Shown here one piece after another: positions 25,568 to 34,621 of a stretch of DNA of 64,000 nucleotides. Position 1 is the first letter of the stretch. Every line of letters starts with the position of its first letter. Under the pieces are notes generated by a model. It made no database searches, had not been told where the DNA came from, and was given only the letters and a program-made list of their open reading frames with translations. Source of the stretch: Cellulophaga algicola DSM 14237 (lineage in GTDB: Bacteria; Bacteroidota; Bacteroidia; Flavobacteriales; Flavobacteriaceae). The position numbers and the translations under genes were made by a program. The DNA lies in contig NC_014934.1 in NCBI RefSeq assembly GCF_000186265.1, forward strand, positions 3,472,001 through 3,536,000. The letters are read 5' to 3'.

Positions 25568-26707
25568 TTATTTATAGTGTATGGCAATTTTAGCCAGTTG
25601 CCCTACAATTTGTATAGAATCTTTCATAGAAAGTTTAGAACCATCGGCGTGAATCCATCTTTTTAATGGTTGCTCACAAATCATAGTTTGTACTTTATCT
25701 TTACCATAATGCTTGCGCATACGCATAAAAATCTCTACATCAAATAACCAACGGGTAATAAATTTTTTCTGAAAAACTAATTCTACCAACTCTTTATCCA
25801 TTATTTTGGCACCACATTGGGTATCATTAAATGGCATTTTTAAAATAGATCTAATGATAAGATTTATAGTCATACTGATTATTTTCCGTGCAGATTCTTT
25901 GGTGATATTAGCACCCATTCTACTCATGCGAGAACCGCTGACAATTTTAAAATCTGATGTTTCCATTGTTTTTACCAAGTCATCAAAATCTCTAAAATCT
26001 GTAGATAAATCGGCATCTAAATAGCCTATGTAATCTAATTGTGAATCTTTGGCTAAATGTAGCATTCCTTGGCGTACTGCCTCTGCTTTACCACCATTCT
26101 TCTCACAATTATAAACACTTATTTTATTTTCATTGCCCTTACGTAATTCTTCTAGTACTTCTAGCGTACTGTCTGTACTACCATCATTTACAAAACATAA
26201 ATGATACCCAAGGTTATTATGTACAAAACTCTTAAAGGCCTCACCGGATAATCTCTCCTCTTCATTATAGCAAGGAATTACCACTCCAACACAATATTGT
26301 TGTAGCATTTGTCCTTCACTTTTACTACATACACTGGTTGTTGTATTGGGGGTCCCAATAATACGTTTTACACGTGCCGCTACTTCGCTTAAGCTCACGG
26401 GCTTTTTCATGTAATCATCGATGCCTAAATCAAAACCATTTACAATAATTTTTTCATCAGTATTACCCGACATCACCAAAATTGGAACTTTTGATTCCTC
26501 AATTATTCGAATATGTTTTACAACTTCAAGACCAGTCATTCCTGGCATATTTATATCAAGAATTACTAACTCTGGCTCAAATGTTTTAAAAAGTTCAATA
26601 CCTTTTACACCTGAATCTGCAGTTTTTACTTCGTATCCTAACTCTATTAGTCTTTTTTGTAGCGACATAAGAATTAATTGTTGGTCATCAATAGCTAAGA
26701 TTTTCAT
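25568..26707 (-). CDS. Receiver domain fused to family 2 glycosyltransferase
   Basis: The 379-residue fusion has a CheY receiver at 1-120 (acidic D7/D8, phospho-acceptor D51 in LDINMP, K102). After a 20-residue linker comes a DPM1-like GT2 catalytic domain (about 138-375) with VVIPCYNEE, FVNDGSTDS, GYLDADLS (DxD at 231-233) and an RWLFDVE-type end. GT2 of this kind transfers sugars to polyprenyl phosphate. No C-terminal membrane helices are visible. Phosphorylation could directly gate glycan synthesis. It is monocistronic, next to the surface-glycan genes; the cognate kinase is not obvious. Confidence 0.9.
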   Translation of the reverse strand: MKILAIDDQQLILMSLQKRLIELGYEVKTADSGVKGIELFKTFEPELVILDINMPGMTGLEVVKHIRIIEESKVPILVMSGNTDEKIIVNGFDLGIDDYMKKPVSLSEVAARVKRIIGTPNTTTSVCSKSEGQMLQQYCVGVVIPCYNEEERLSGEAFKSFVHNNLGYHLCFVNDGSTDSTLEVLEELRKGNENKISVYNCEKNGGKAEAVRQGMLHLAKDSQLDYIGYLDADLSTDFRDFDDLVKTMETSDFKIVSGSRMSRMGANITKESARKIISMTINLIIRSILKMPFNDTQCGAKIMDKELVELVFQKKFITRWLFDVEIFMRMRKHYGKDKVQTMICEQPLKRWIHADGSKLSMKDSIQIVGQLAKIAIHYK

Positions 26708-26960
26708 GGGTTTTGGTTTGGGAGGGTTTTAATTTTAGTATTTAACAATGATATTACGAATATGAATAGTATTATTTTAGCTTTGGTTTACTTACATTTA
26801 TCTATAGTTGAATCGTTGTTATGTAAGGTTAAGTACATCATCTCATTATTTAAACAAAACACATTAATATGTAAATTCTTACAAAAAAGAAAGTAAATAA
26901 CTATAGTATAACGTGAATTTATGTTTATTGTTATATTCCCCTAATAAATTTATTATTTTA

Positions 26961-26968
26961 TATCTTTG
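26961..26968 (+). promoter_or_regulatory. -7 element TATCTTTG of the surface-glycan operon
   Basis: It is an exact TAnnTTTG match, 33 bp before the start of the large membrane glycosyltransferase. The rest of the 294-bp spacer (26708-27001) is very AT-rich and shows no other clear signal. Confidence 0.6.
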
Positions 26969-27001
26969 ATTTTGTTGTATTTTCTTACCACAACGTTCTA
27001 A

Positions 27002-30000
27002 ATGAAGAAAAAAACCAATACCCTTTTAATATTAGCTTTAATTGTAGGTCTCGCTTTTCATGGGTCTGCAATTTTCTTCACCTTAGAATCTACCTATGAT
27101 GCCTTAATACATTTGTTTTTTGCAGATCATTATGCAAATTCATGGTTTGATCCTTGGGAATATAGATGGTATACTGGTTTTACCGTACAATCTTACCCAC
27201 CCTTAGTACATCAGGTCATAGGTATCCTTTCTTATATTGGAGGCTTAAAATTTGGGATGTATACGGTAGCATTATTAGCTATAGTATTGTTTATTACTGG
27301 AGTTTATAGATATACGCTGCTCATGACCGGCAGTAGGAGAATTGCTGGTTATGGGTCCATTTTAGCAGTTTTTTCTTCCACCTTTGTAGAAACCCTTCAT
27401 ATTTTTGGGCAATTACCCAGTATTACGGCACTTTCTATTTTACTACATTCTATGCCCGAAATATACTTGTGGATAAGGACAGGTAAAACCAGGTATTTTT
27501 TAACCAGCATTTCAATGCTTGCCGTTACTGTAACTTCGCATCATGTAACGCCAATATTTGGAATGGTATTTTTTATAGCCCCCTTAATTGGTATGGCGGT
27601 TATGGATGCTGCTCGTGAACGTGTAAATACTTACAAAGAGCTTTCCTTTAAAATTTTCTGGAATACTACATTACAACATTTTTGGCGTATAGCAAAGTTT
27701 GGTTTAACCAGTATATTTTTAATTGTATTCTGTATTTTTCCATATTGGTATAACTCTAAACGTAACCCTATAACCCAGGTAGCTATACCACACGGTTCTC
27801 GTGATAATTTTTTAGAAGTTACTTCATCAGGTCTTGTTTTTTTTGTAATTCCTTGGGGTATATTTCTTTTTGTTTTACCTTATTTTTTCTATAGGTATTT
27901 TAGTAAAAGATATATTTTCTTTGGCTTGTCTTTTGCGCTACTTACAATTTTAGGTACAGGTGGTACAACCCCTATACCGCTATTAATGCTAGGAGAAAAT
28001 GCTTTTAATATTTTAACATTAGATCGTTTTACGCTATGGGCTACCATTATGGCACTACCCATTTTTGCAGAATTTGCGTATCGCATGGTAGAGGGCGATT
28101 TAAAAGTTCTTGTTCAAGAGAAATTTGGGGGAGTTTATCACAGAGTTTTAGGCGGATTAATTGCTGGTGGAATGTTATTTGTGGTCATGTTCACCATGAC
28201 TTTAGGATACTTTAGACCCTCGCAACCCGCAAAAATTAATGTATTGCCTATTGTAAATTTTCTTGGTGCAGATTCACATGATTCTTGGCGTTATTTACCT
28301 TTAGGTTTTGGGGATCAAATGGCTTGGCTTTCGGCACAAACAAAAGCGATGACTGTAGATGGTAATTACCATTCTGCAAGAAGATTACCAGAATTAACTA
28401 CGAGAGCTATTGAGCGTATTGAAAACTCTAAATTTAGAGGGGTAGAAGGCATAGGCTCTTTACAGCAGTTTTTAACCGTGCCAGAGAAATACAATTTAAA
28501 GTATATATTTTCTAATGATAAATTCTATGACCCTATCTTATATTATTGCGGTTGGCAGCGTTTACAGCAGTTAGAAAATGGAATTATGGTCTGGGAAAAG
28601 CTAAATGTACCCCCCATTCCCCAAATTATACCTAAGGAGGACGTGCCTACCATCATGAAAATTATGTGGGGAATTATACCCCTATCTACAGTGCTTATTG
28701 CATTTATAATTAATATTCAACTTATTTGGGTTCGCCTTTTAAAATCTAGAAAAATAGAAACACCATCTTTTATGAAGTTGGAATTGCCCTATAAAAAGTT
28801 TTCTTATAAGCTTTTGATATTTTCTCATTTCTGGGCATTGATAGTTTTAATGTGCTTAGGATATGGTATTTATCTGTTCTATATTAAAAATGTAGCACAG
28901 TATTCGGCAAAGAATGTGGTAGAGGCGTATTATGATGCTTTAGATTTTAAAGAATTTAATAGAGCACATAAATATCTAGATCCTAATAGCAACATTACCA
29001 TTGCCCAATATATGTTAGAGGTCTCTGTTACAGATGGTATTCTAAGTTCTTATGCTAAAATGGATTCTTTGCACGTAGAAATTTTTGACGAAACCCCAAC
29101 AAGTGCTAAAGCCAAAGTAGCAACTAGATGGATTACGCCATTAGAAAATTTATACAGTAGTGATTATCATGAGCTTATTAAAAGAAAAAACAAATGGTAT
29201 ATAAAGCCATCAAAGTTTGATAATGATATTCCTCCAGATCAATTATTTACCGCTAATGGTACCACTTTTTATAACCATGGTAGAAGAAAAATATCAACAC
29301 AACAAACGTATCATGAAGATGTATTAAAGCAACCGGTATTAGAGATATTAAGTGCTAAGTTGGTGAAAAATAAAGGTCAATTTAGCATCATAGGCGAATT
29401 GCAAAATGTAGATAATGTTCCGGCAGATATTGTAGTAAAAGCAACTCTTTATAATGACAATAATAAAGAATTGGCCAACTATAATGCTAAGTATCATATG
29501 AAGCATAAATTAATGCCTAAGGAAACTACAGCTTTTAAAATAAATTTTGAAGGTATAGCTTGGTCTTCCACAAAAGATACATTGCCACCTACGTTTGATC
29601 CAGATCAATTTACACCTATGAATTTTGAAGACCAACCCACAAAATTTAATCTGCAATCTGCAGGTAATGTTGCTAATACAGATTTATATAAGGGTGTTGC
29701 ATTGCAAGATTTAGAATACACGGAACAAGGTTTTAATGGTGTGCTTTTTAACTCTGGCGTTCAGGAAGTTACCATTCCGCAATTAATTATATCTTATTAT
29801 AGCAAAGACCATGAATTATTATGGGTAGATCATGCTTTTGTGCCAGAAGGAGTTCGCATTCAAAGAAAACAGTTTTTCAATTATATACCAGAACAGTTAG
29901 ATAGTTTAGAGATTATTAATAGCAGTTTAAAGAATTGTTTTGTAAACGGATTGCCTAATTCTGCTATTTCGGATAAAATTTTCCCGGATAGAAAACTCAG

Positions 30001-30091
30001 CCACGGACCAAGTCAAACTCAACCTTTTAAAGGAATTGGGTATGAGTATATAAAATTTGAAATTAACAGTTATATTGGAAATCCAAAGTAA
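27002..30091 (+). CDS. Large membrane protein, GT-C/PTPS-related family
   Basis: The 1029-residue protein has about ten N-terminal membrane helices (1-420) resembling the 6-pyruvoyl-tetrahydropterin-synthase-related/GT-C group. An acidic first loop (STYDALIHLFFADHYANSW) could hold the catalytic Asp. A soluble segment, further helices near 550-640, an NTF2-like domain (VEAYYDALDFKEFNRAHKYLD, about 650-760) and a beta-rich C-terminus follow. It probably transfers a lipid-linked sugar on the periplasmic face. It is the first gene of an operon with the lipoprotein (1-bp spacer) and glycosidase. Exact donor and product unknown. Confidence 0.7.
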   Translation: MKKKTNTLLILALIVGLAFHGSAIFFTLESTYDALIHLFFADHYANSWFDPWEYRWYTGFTVQSYPPLVHQVIGILSYIGGLKFGMYTVALLAIVLFITGVYRYTLLMTGSRRIAGYGSILAVFSSTFVETLHIFGQLPSITALSILLHSMPEIYLWIRTGKTRYFLTSISMLAVTVTSHHVTPIFGMVFFIAPLIGMAVMDAARERVNTYKELSFKIFWNTTLQHFWRIAKFGLTSIFLIVFCIFPYWYNSKRNPITQVAIPHGSRDNFLEVTSSGLVFFVIPWGIFLFVLPYFFYRYFSKRYIFFGLSFALLTILGTGGTTPIPLLMLGENAFNILTLDRFTLWATIMALPIFAEFAYRMVEGDLKVLVQEKFGGVYHRVLGGLIAGGMLFVVMFTMTLGYFRPSQPAKINVLPIVNFLGADSHDSWRYLPLGFGDQMAWLSAQTKAMTVDGNYHSARRLPELTTRAIERIENSKFRGVEGIGSLQQFLTVPEKYNLKYIFSNDKFYDPILYYCGWQRLQQLENGIMVWEKLNVPPIPQIIPKEDVPTIMKIMWGIIPLSTVLIAFIINIQLIWVRLLKSRKIETPSFMKLELPYKKFSYKLLIFSHFWALIVLMCLGYGIYLFYIKNVAQYSAKNVVEAYYDALDFKEFNRAHKYLDPNSNITIAQYMLEVSVTDGILSSYAKMDSLHVEIFDETPTSAKAKVATRWITPLENLYSSDYHELIKRKNKWYIKPSKFDNDIPPDQLFTANGTTFYNHGRRKISTQQTYHEDVLKQPVLEILSAKLVKNKGQFSIIGELQNVDNVPADIVVKATLYNDNNKELANYNAKYHMKHKLMPKETTAFKINFEGIAWSSTKDTLPPTFDPDQFTPMNFEDQPTKFNLQSAGNVANTDLYKGVALQDLEYTEQGFNGVLFNSGVQEVTIPQLIISYYSKDHELLWVDHAFVPEGVRIQRKQFFNYIPEQLDSLEIINSSLKNCFVNGLPNSAISDKIFPDRKLSHGPSQTQPFKGIGYEYIKFEINSYIGNPK

Positions 30092-30092
30092 T

Positions 30093-31325
30093 ATGTATAA
30101 AAATTTGCTCCTAGGTCTCTGTTTAATTTTTATAGGATGTTCTTCAAAAAAAGAAGAGCCGCTACCTGTTGTTCCTATGAATGCAGAATTAGTAAGCACT
30201 ATAGCCAATTATACCGCGGGAGATGCTATAACGCTAGCTTTTAAAACAGAAACCCAAGCTCCCAATCTTAGGCTATATATTAGAAATGCCTTCGGTACCT
30301 TGTTATTATCACCCCAAAATATAGAAGGATCCATAGTTTTTTCTCTTCCAAATAATTTTTCACGAATGGCAGGAAAATGCCACTGGAAATTTCTTCAAGC
30401 GGAGCAAACCATTTTAAAAGGTGAAATAGATATAAGCCCAAATTCAGCAAAGGAAACCAATATGGAAACCTATTTTGGACCTAGAAGTATTACAGCAGGG
30501 AATAGAGACTATTCTATGTTAGTAATTGCCCCGACAGATATCTATGATAACCCTGTGCCAAATGGAACGGAGGTAACTGTAAAATCACAATTCCTAAATT
30601 CTATTGATGCGTATAAGGTTACCACCAATAATCTAATGGCTTGGTACAATGTAAAGTCGACAAAAAAATCTGGAAGAATATTAGTTACCTCAGCATGTAA
30701 TGGTACCACATCAAAAGAGCTAACGACCATTGTGTACCCATCTAATGCTACTAATTTTAAAATAGCTGCATTTAGAGCTCATGATTATGCAGATGGAAAT
30801 CAAATTTTGAAACTAAAATCAGATATTATTTATGACGAATTCGGGAATGTAGTTAGCGATGGAACATTGGTTACTTTTATTATTAAGAATGATAAGGATG
30901 CTTATTTATACACGGTAGGTACCACCTTAGAGGGAAAAGTAGAGGGGAGAACGTTACACCCGTCTGAAGCTGTAAATTGGGAGATTCAAGCATTTATTAC
31001 AGGAGCTTCAGAAAGTAATATTATTGATGTAGCTTTTAAAACTGCTATTTCTGATTATAAAGTATCTTTTTCAAAAGGGAACAGAAATATAGATATAGGA
31101 CCTTTAGAAAGCTTTATGAATCAATTGGTGCCCGATGGTATTTTGGTACAATTAGACATCTATACAGCAGATGATAAATTTGTTGAAACAAGAAAAACAA
31201 CGACCAAAAAGGGGGTAAGTACAATTTTTATAAATCCAGAATACTTGCCCAAAGGCACGTATAAATTAGTGGTAAAAACGGCAGGAATAACTAAAGAGTT
31301 TACAAAAGAACTGAATGGCATTTAA
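30093..31325 (+). CDS. Lipoprotein of the surface-glycan operon
   Basis: The 410-residue protein begins MYKNLLLGLCLIFIGC with the lipidated Cys at position 16. I chose this start over an upstream in-frame ATG at 30057 because it directly precedes the signal peptide and follows the stop of the previous gene by one base. The body is all-beta, with repeated Ig/invasin-like segments (for example IYDNPVPNGTEVTVKS and IYDEFGNVVSDGTLVTF, the DxxGNxVxDGT pattern of Big-type domains). It is probably a periplasmic or surface scaffold for polymer assembly. Its end overlaps the next gene by 11 bp. Confidence 0.8.
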   Translation: MYKNLLLGLCLIFIGCSSKKEEPLPVVPMNAELVSTIANYTAGDAITLAFKTETQAPNLRLYIRNAFGTLLLSPQNIEGSIVFSLPNNFSRMAGKCHWKFLQAEQTILKGEIDISPNSAKETNMETYFGPRSITAGNRDYSMLVIAPTDIYDNPVPNGTEVTVKSQFLNSIDAYKVTTNNLMAWYNVKSTKKSGRILVTSACNGTTSKELTTIVYPSNATNFKIAAFRAHDYADGNQILKLKSDIIYDEFGNVVSDGTLVTFIIKNDKDAYLYTVGTTLEGKVEGRTLHPSEAVNWEIQAFITGASESNIIDVAFKTAISDYKVSFSKGNRNIDIGPLESFMNQLVPDGILVQLDIYTADDKFVETRKTTTKKGVSTIFINPEYLPKGTYKLVVKTAGITKEFTKELNGI

Positions 31326-32856
31326 ATTAAATAAGACACTTTATAGAATCATAATTATTGTCACATTTGTGGGAGTAAATGCACTTATTCTCTCGGGTAT
31401 AGGTTCTGCATGGGTATTTTTAAATACAGGTGCAGACCGTACTTCTATGTTGCATTTAGAGGTACCTATGGATGAGGTGTATAGGCCTAGTATAGAATGG
31501 ACCGATCTGGAAAATCCAGGCAGACCTATAGAAGAACAGACCTTGGGGGAAATTACTAATGACTACTTAAATGCTTGGCACGTACGGAACATCGCCTTTA
31601 AAAAGAATGATTATTACGGGGTTGAAGATTTTTATACCGATAGTGCACGTGTCCGCTTATATGATAATATAGATCTTAATTTAAAAAACAATAATTGGTA
31701 TAAACGAACAACATTAAGCCATAAAACAGCTGTAGATTTTTATAGTACGGATGGGACCATGGTGGTTTTTAAGGATTACAATGTTGAGGAATATCAAGAA
31801 ATATATACAGGAGAAGAATTATTGTATGCAGAAAAAGACACGACCAGTTACCATGTCATGATGCTTTTAGAAGATGGCTTCTGGCGAATAAGGCATTTAA
31901 AAGAAATTGAAAATAGTCCGGATACCACAAAAATAGCAGATCGCAATATTAATTCTAAAATTGAAAAAATAAAGCAATTAAAAGGAATCAATTATTATCC
32001 AAAAGATTCGCCTTGGGATACTTTTGGGAAACGATTTAATGATACTGTAATAGATAAAGATTTCAAAATTTTACAAAAAATGGGAGTAAACGCCATTCGT
32101 ATTTTTGTGCAGTATGAAGATTTTGGCAAGAGTATGGTAGCTTATAAAAAGATAAATTCCTTGAAGAAAATTTTAGATCTAGCGGAACAAAATAACTTAG
32201 ATGTGCTTATAACATTATTTGATTTTTATGGAGATTATGATGTTTCTAATTGGACCTTAACGCACCGCCATGCAGAAGCAATTGTAAATGCCGTAAAAGA
32301 GCATCCAGCATTATTAGGTTGGGATCTAAAGAATGAGCCAGATTTAGATTTTGAATCTCGGGGACGTTTACGGGTATTGGGCTGGTTAGAGCAAATGATC
32401 GCAAACATTAAGAAATGGGATAGAAACCATCCTGTAACAATAGGGTGGTCTTCTCCAGAAGCTGCGGTAGAATTAGCAGATCAGGTAGATTTTGTTTCTT
32501 ATCATTATTACAAAGAAGCCAGTAAATTTAAAGTAGCGCATCATAAATTAGCCAAAGCCGTTCCAACAAAGCCTAAATTATTACAGGAATATGGTGTTTC
32601 ATCATATAAAGGATTATGGAATTTATATCGTGGTGCTAATGAACAGGGGCAGCTTGAATACTATGAAGAAATGCAAGCTATATTGTCTAAAGAAAAGATT
32701 CCTTTTATGTTCTGGACCTTATACGATTTTGAAAAAGTACCAAGTTCCGTAGCAGGTAGTCTCCCTTGGAAATCAAAAAAACAGCATTTCTTCGGTTGTT
32801 TAGATTCTTTAGGCAATCCTAAGCCTTCTTTTAAGGTATTATCAAATTTAAAATAA
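31315..32856 (+). CDS. Clan GH-A (GH5-like) glycoside hydrolase, membrane-anchored
   Basis: This 513-residue protein starts with one membrane anchor (about 10-35), followed by an NTF2-like domain (about 75-205) and a TIM-barrel hydrolase (about 220-513). The general acid is E341 in GWDLKNEPD and the nucleophile is E425 in LLQEYGVSS, both in clan A context. It resembles periplasmic glycosidases encoded in exopolysaccharide operons, which trim or release polymer. The NTF2-like module is shared in type with the upstream GT-C-like protein. Substrate unknown. Confidence 0.85.
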   Translation: MAFKLNKTLYRIIIIVTFVGVNALILSGIGSAWVFLNTGADRTSMLHLEVPMDEVYRPSIEWTDLENPGRPIEEQTLGEITNDYLNAWHVRNIAFKKNDYYGVEDFYTDSARVRLYDNIDLNLKNNNWYKRTTLSHKTAVDFYSTDGTMVVFKDYNVEEYQEIYTGEELLYAEKDTTSYHVMMLLEDGFWRIRHLKEIENSPDTTKIADRNINSKIEKIKQLKGINYYPKDSPWDTFGKRFNDTVIDKDFKILQKMGVNAIRIFVQYEDFGKSMVAYKKINSLKKILDLAEQNNLDVLITLFDFYGDYDVSNWTLTHRHAEAIVNAVKEHPALLGWDLKNEPDLDFESRGRLRVLGWLEQMIANIKKWDRNHPVTIGWSSPEAAVELADQVDFVSYHYYKEASKFKVAHHKLAKAVPTKPKLLQEYGVSSYKGLWNLYRGANEQGQLEYYEEMQAILSKEKIPFMFWTLYDFEKVPSSVAGSLPWKSKKQHFFGCLDSLGNPKPSFKVLSNLK

Positions 32857-32878
32857 TATAGATATTTTACTTCAAAGT

Positions 32879-32913
32879 ACCCCGACACTATCTTGAGTTA
32901 GGGGTTTTTTTTT
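32879..32913 (+). terminator. Intrinsic terminator of the glycan operon
   Basis: ACCCC (32879-32883) pairs with GGGGT (32901-32905), followed by a run of T to 32913, 22 bp after the glycosidase stop. The stem is short but the T-tract is strong. Confidence 0.7.
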
Positions 32914-32929
32914 GATAGGGTATAAAAAA

Positions 32930-33260
32930 AAGGAGAGTAGACCACAACATCTCTCTCCTTTAACACACATAATCACTAACCAAAGTTATAAGTAAGTTTA
33001 TTTTTTTAGGATTATGCTTCTTTAAAAGAAGGGAGAGTAGACCACAACATCTCTCTCCCTTACACACATAACCACTAACCAATCTTAAATATCGTATACT
33101 ATTTTTTTTAGGGTGATAAAGTTTAAATAAAGGAGAGTAGACCACAACATCTCTCTCCTTTTATCACACATAATCACTAACCAAAATTTTGTATTGTTTT
33201 GTGTTTTTTAAAAAGGAGATTTGACTTACATCGCCTCTCCTTTCTTCACATAACCAATAA
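32930..33260. repeat. Four tandem terminator-like hairpin units
   Basis: Units start at 32930, 33029, 33130 and 33213. The first three share AGGAGAGTAGACCACAACAT (or a one-base variant), then CTCTCTCC, then ACACATAAtCACTAACC; the fourth is diverged. AAGGAGAG pairs with CTCTCCTT around a constant loop. On the minus strand each hairpin is preceded by GGTTAGTGATTATGTGTG and followed by T-rich sequence, so each looks like a short RNA body with its own terminator. A TAACTTTG -7-like box precedes the last minus-strand unit. The units lie between convergent genes. A tandem small-RNA family or stacked terminators are the two readings. Confidence 0.6.
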
Positions 33261-33276
33261 TAAAAGTGTAATTATT

Positions 33277-34488
33277 TTAAGCCTGTTCCTCTTGTAATTT
33301 AGGTAAAGGCATTTTTTTTTCTATAATAGTATTAAAATGAGTTAAGTACATTTCTGCTATGCTAGACATTGGTAATGAACATGCAGCTGTATAATTGGTA
33401 TGTCCTAAACTTCTTCTGTACGTGTCATTGGTAATTATATTCTGTATGGCATCTGCCAAAGAGGTAGAATTATCTGCATCAAAGAACTCTCCTCTATAGC
33501 CTTCTTCTTTTACTAGAATACTTAAATCTCCTAAATCAGGTAACGCAACGGCATTGCCATAACTTCCTGCTTGATGTAATACTCCAGAACTCCCTGTAGT
33601 AGATGTGTATGGAAATACGACAACAGCGCTATCCCTAAATATTTTTTCTACATCTTCCTCTGCAACATAACCAGTAAATCGTATTTGAGGTACTGCATTG
33701 TATTTTGTTTTCATTTCCTCTAAATATCCTGGTGTATTTGGGCTATCGGTTCCAGCAATAACAATTTCAATATTTTCTTGTGTTCTTTTCCGAATAAGTT
33801 CAACAGCTTCTATTAATATTTCTACTTTTTTGTAAGTGCCGAACTTTCCAAAGGCCATCACTTGTTTAGGTCCTGCTGGTAAATTATAGCTTGGAGTAGG
33901 AGGGGTTTCAAATGCACCATGCGGAATTAAAGCTATATTTTTTGCGGTATATTTTTCTTCTAGAATAGTAACATATTTACTAATTGTTACCGCAACGACA
34001 TCTGAAGCAAGTACAAATCTGGTTAAAGTAGTACCTATAAAATTATATATTTTTTGTAATAGTTTATTTTCTGTAAATCCGGCACTTTTTAAATCTACTT
34101 GCTCTAAAATGTTGTGTAATAATGAAATGGTAGGAATACCTTTAAACTTACATATTGCAGGTAAAAGAAGACCTAAAGCTGCAGGGATTTTTTTATCTCC
34201 AAATTTTAAAAATTGAAGGTTAAATAATATGGCATCTGGTTTTGTTTGGTTCAACGCTTTATTGACGCTAAAAATAGTACCATAACTATTAAAACTCCAA
34301 CATTCTTTCACTGTTATTTTACAACCCTCTTCAGTAAAAGCTAGCTCTTTCTCACCTTCAGTCTTATCGCAAATAAGAATAAGCTCAGTGACCTGATCTT
34401 GTAATCTAAAATGTTTTACTAAGTGGTAACCATATTCTGTTAAGGTTACTTTACTAGGTGGATAAGCGGTGACAATGGCTAGTTTCAT
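33277..34488 (-). CDS. Family 4 glycosyltransferase
   Basis: A 403-residue GT-B enzyme. The N-terminal Rossmann half starts MKLAIVTAYPPSKVTLTEYG. The C-terminal half has GPKQVMAFGKFGTYKKVEIL, VIAGTDSP, IRFTGYVAEEDVEKIFRDSAVVVFPY and the donor-binding SSGVLHQAGSYG region with a Glu-poor EX7E equivalent. It is soluble and probably acts at the cytoplasmic membrane. Downstream on the same strand are the four hairpin repeats; upstream, 133 bp away, is the flippase gene. Sugar specificity is not predictable. Confidence 0.85.
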   Translation of the reverse strand: MKLAIVTAYPPSKVTLTEYGYHLVKHFRLQDQVTELILICDKTEGEKELAFTEEGCKITVKECWSFNSYGTIFSVNKALNQTKPDAILFNLQFLKFGDKKIPAALGLLLPAICKFKGIPTISLLHNILEQVDLKSAGFTENKLLQKIYNFIGTTLTRFVLASDVVAVTISKYVTILEEKYTAKNIALIPHGAFETPPTPSYNLPAGPKQVMAFGKFGTYKKVEILIEAVELIRKRTQENIEIVIAGTDSPNTPGYLEEMKTKYNAVPQIRFTGYVAEEDVEKIFRDSAVVVFPYTSTTGSSGVLHQAGSYGNAVALPDLGDLSILVKEEGYRGEFFDADNSTSLADAIQNIITNDTYRRSLGHTNYTAACSLPMSSIAEMYLTHFNTIIEKKMPLPKLQEEQA

Positions 34489-34621
34489 GGTTTTGTTTTT
34501 AATAATTTGGTTTGTGTTTTACAAATATGGTTTGTTATTGGCTGTTATATTTTTATATGCTGCCAAGGTTCGTTTTACTGCCGTTGAAAGAAATGATACT
34601 TTCGATAAGCAGATTTATTCA

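Noticed and set aside
32960-33145. 61-codon minus-strand frame inside the hairpin array
   Set aside because: Its apparent internal similarity (VSGYVC/VSDYVC) only reflects the repeated DNA units.
32930-33260. Possible CRISPR array
   Set aside because: Only four units at irregular 83-101 bp spacing, with strong internal hairpins; the intervening sequence partly repeats too, and no cas gene is near.
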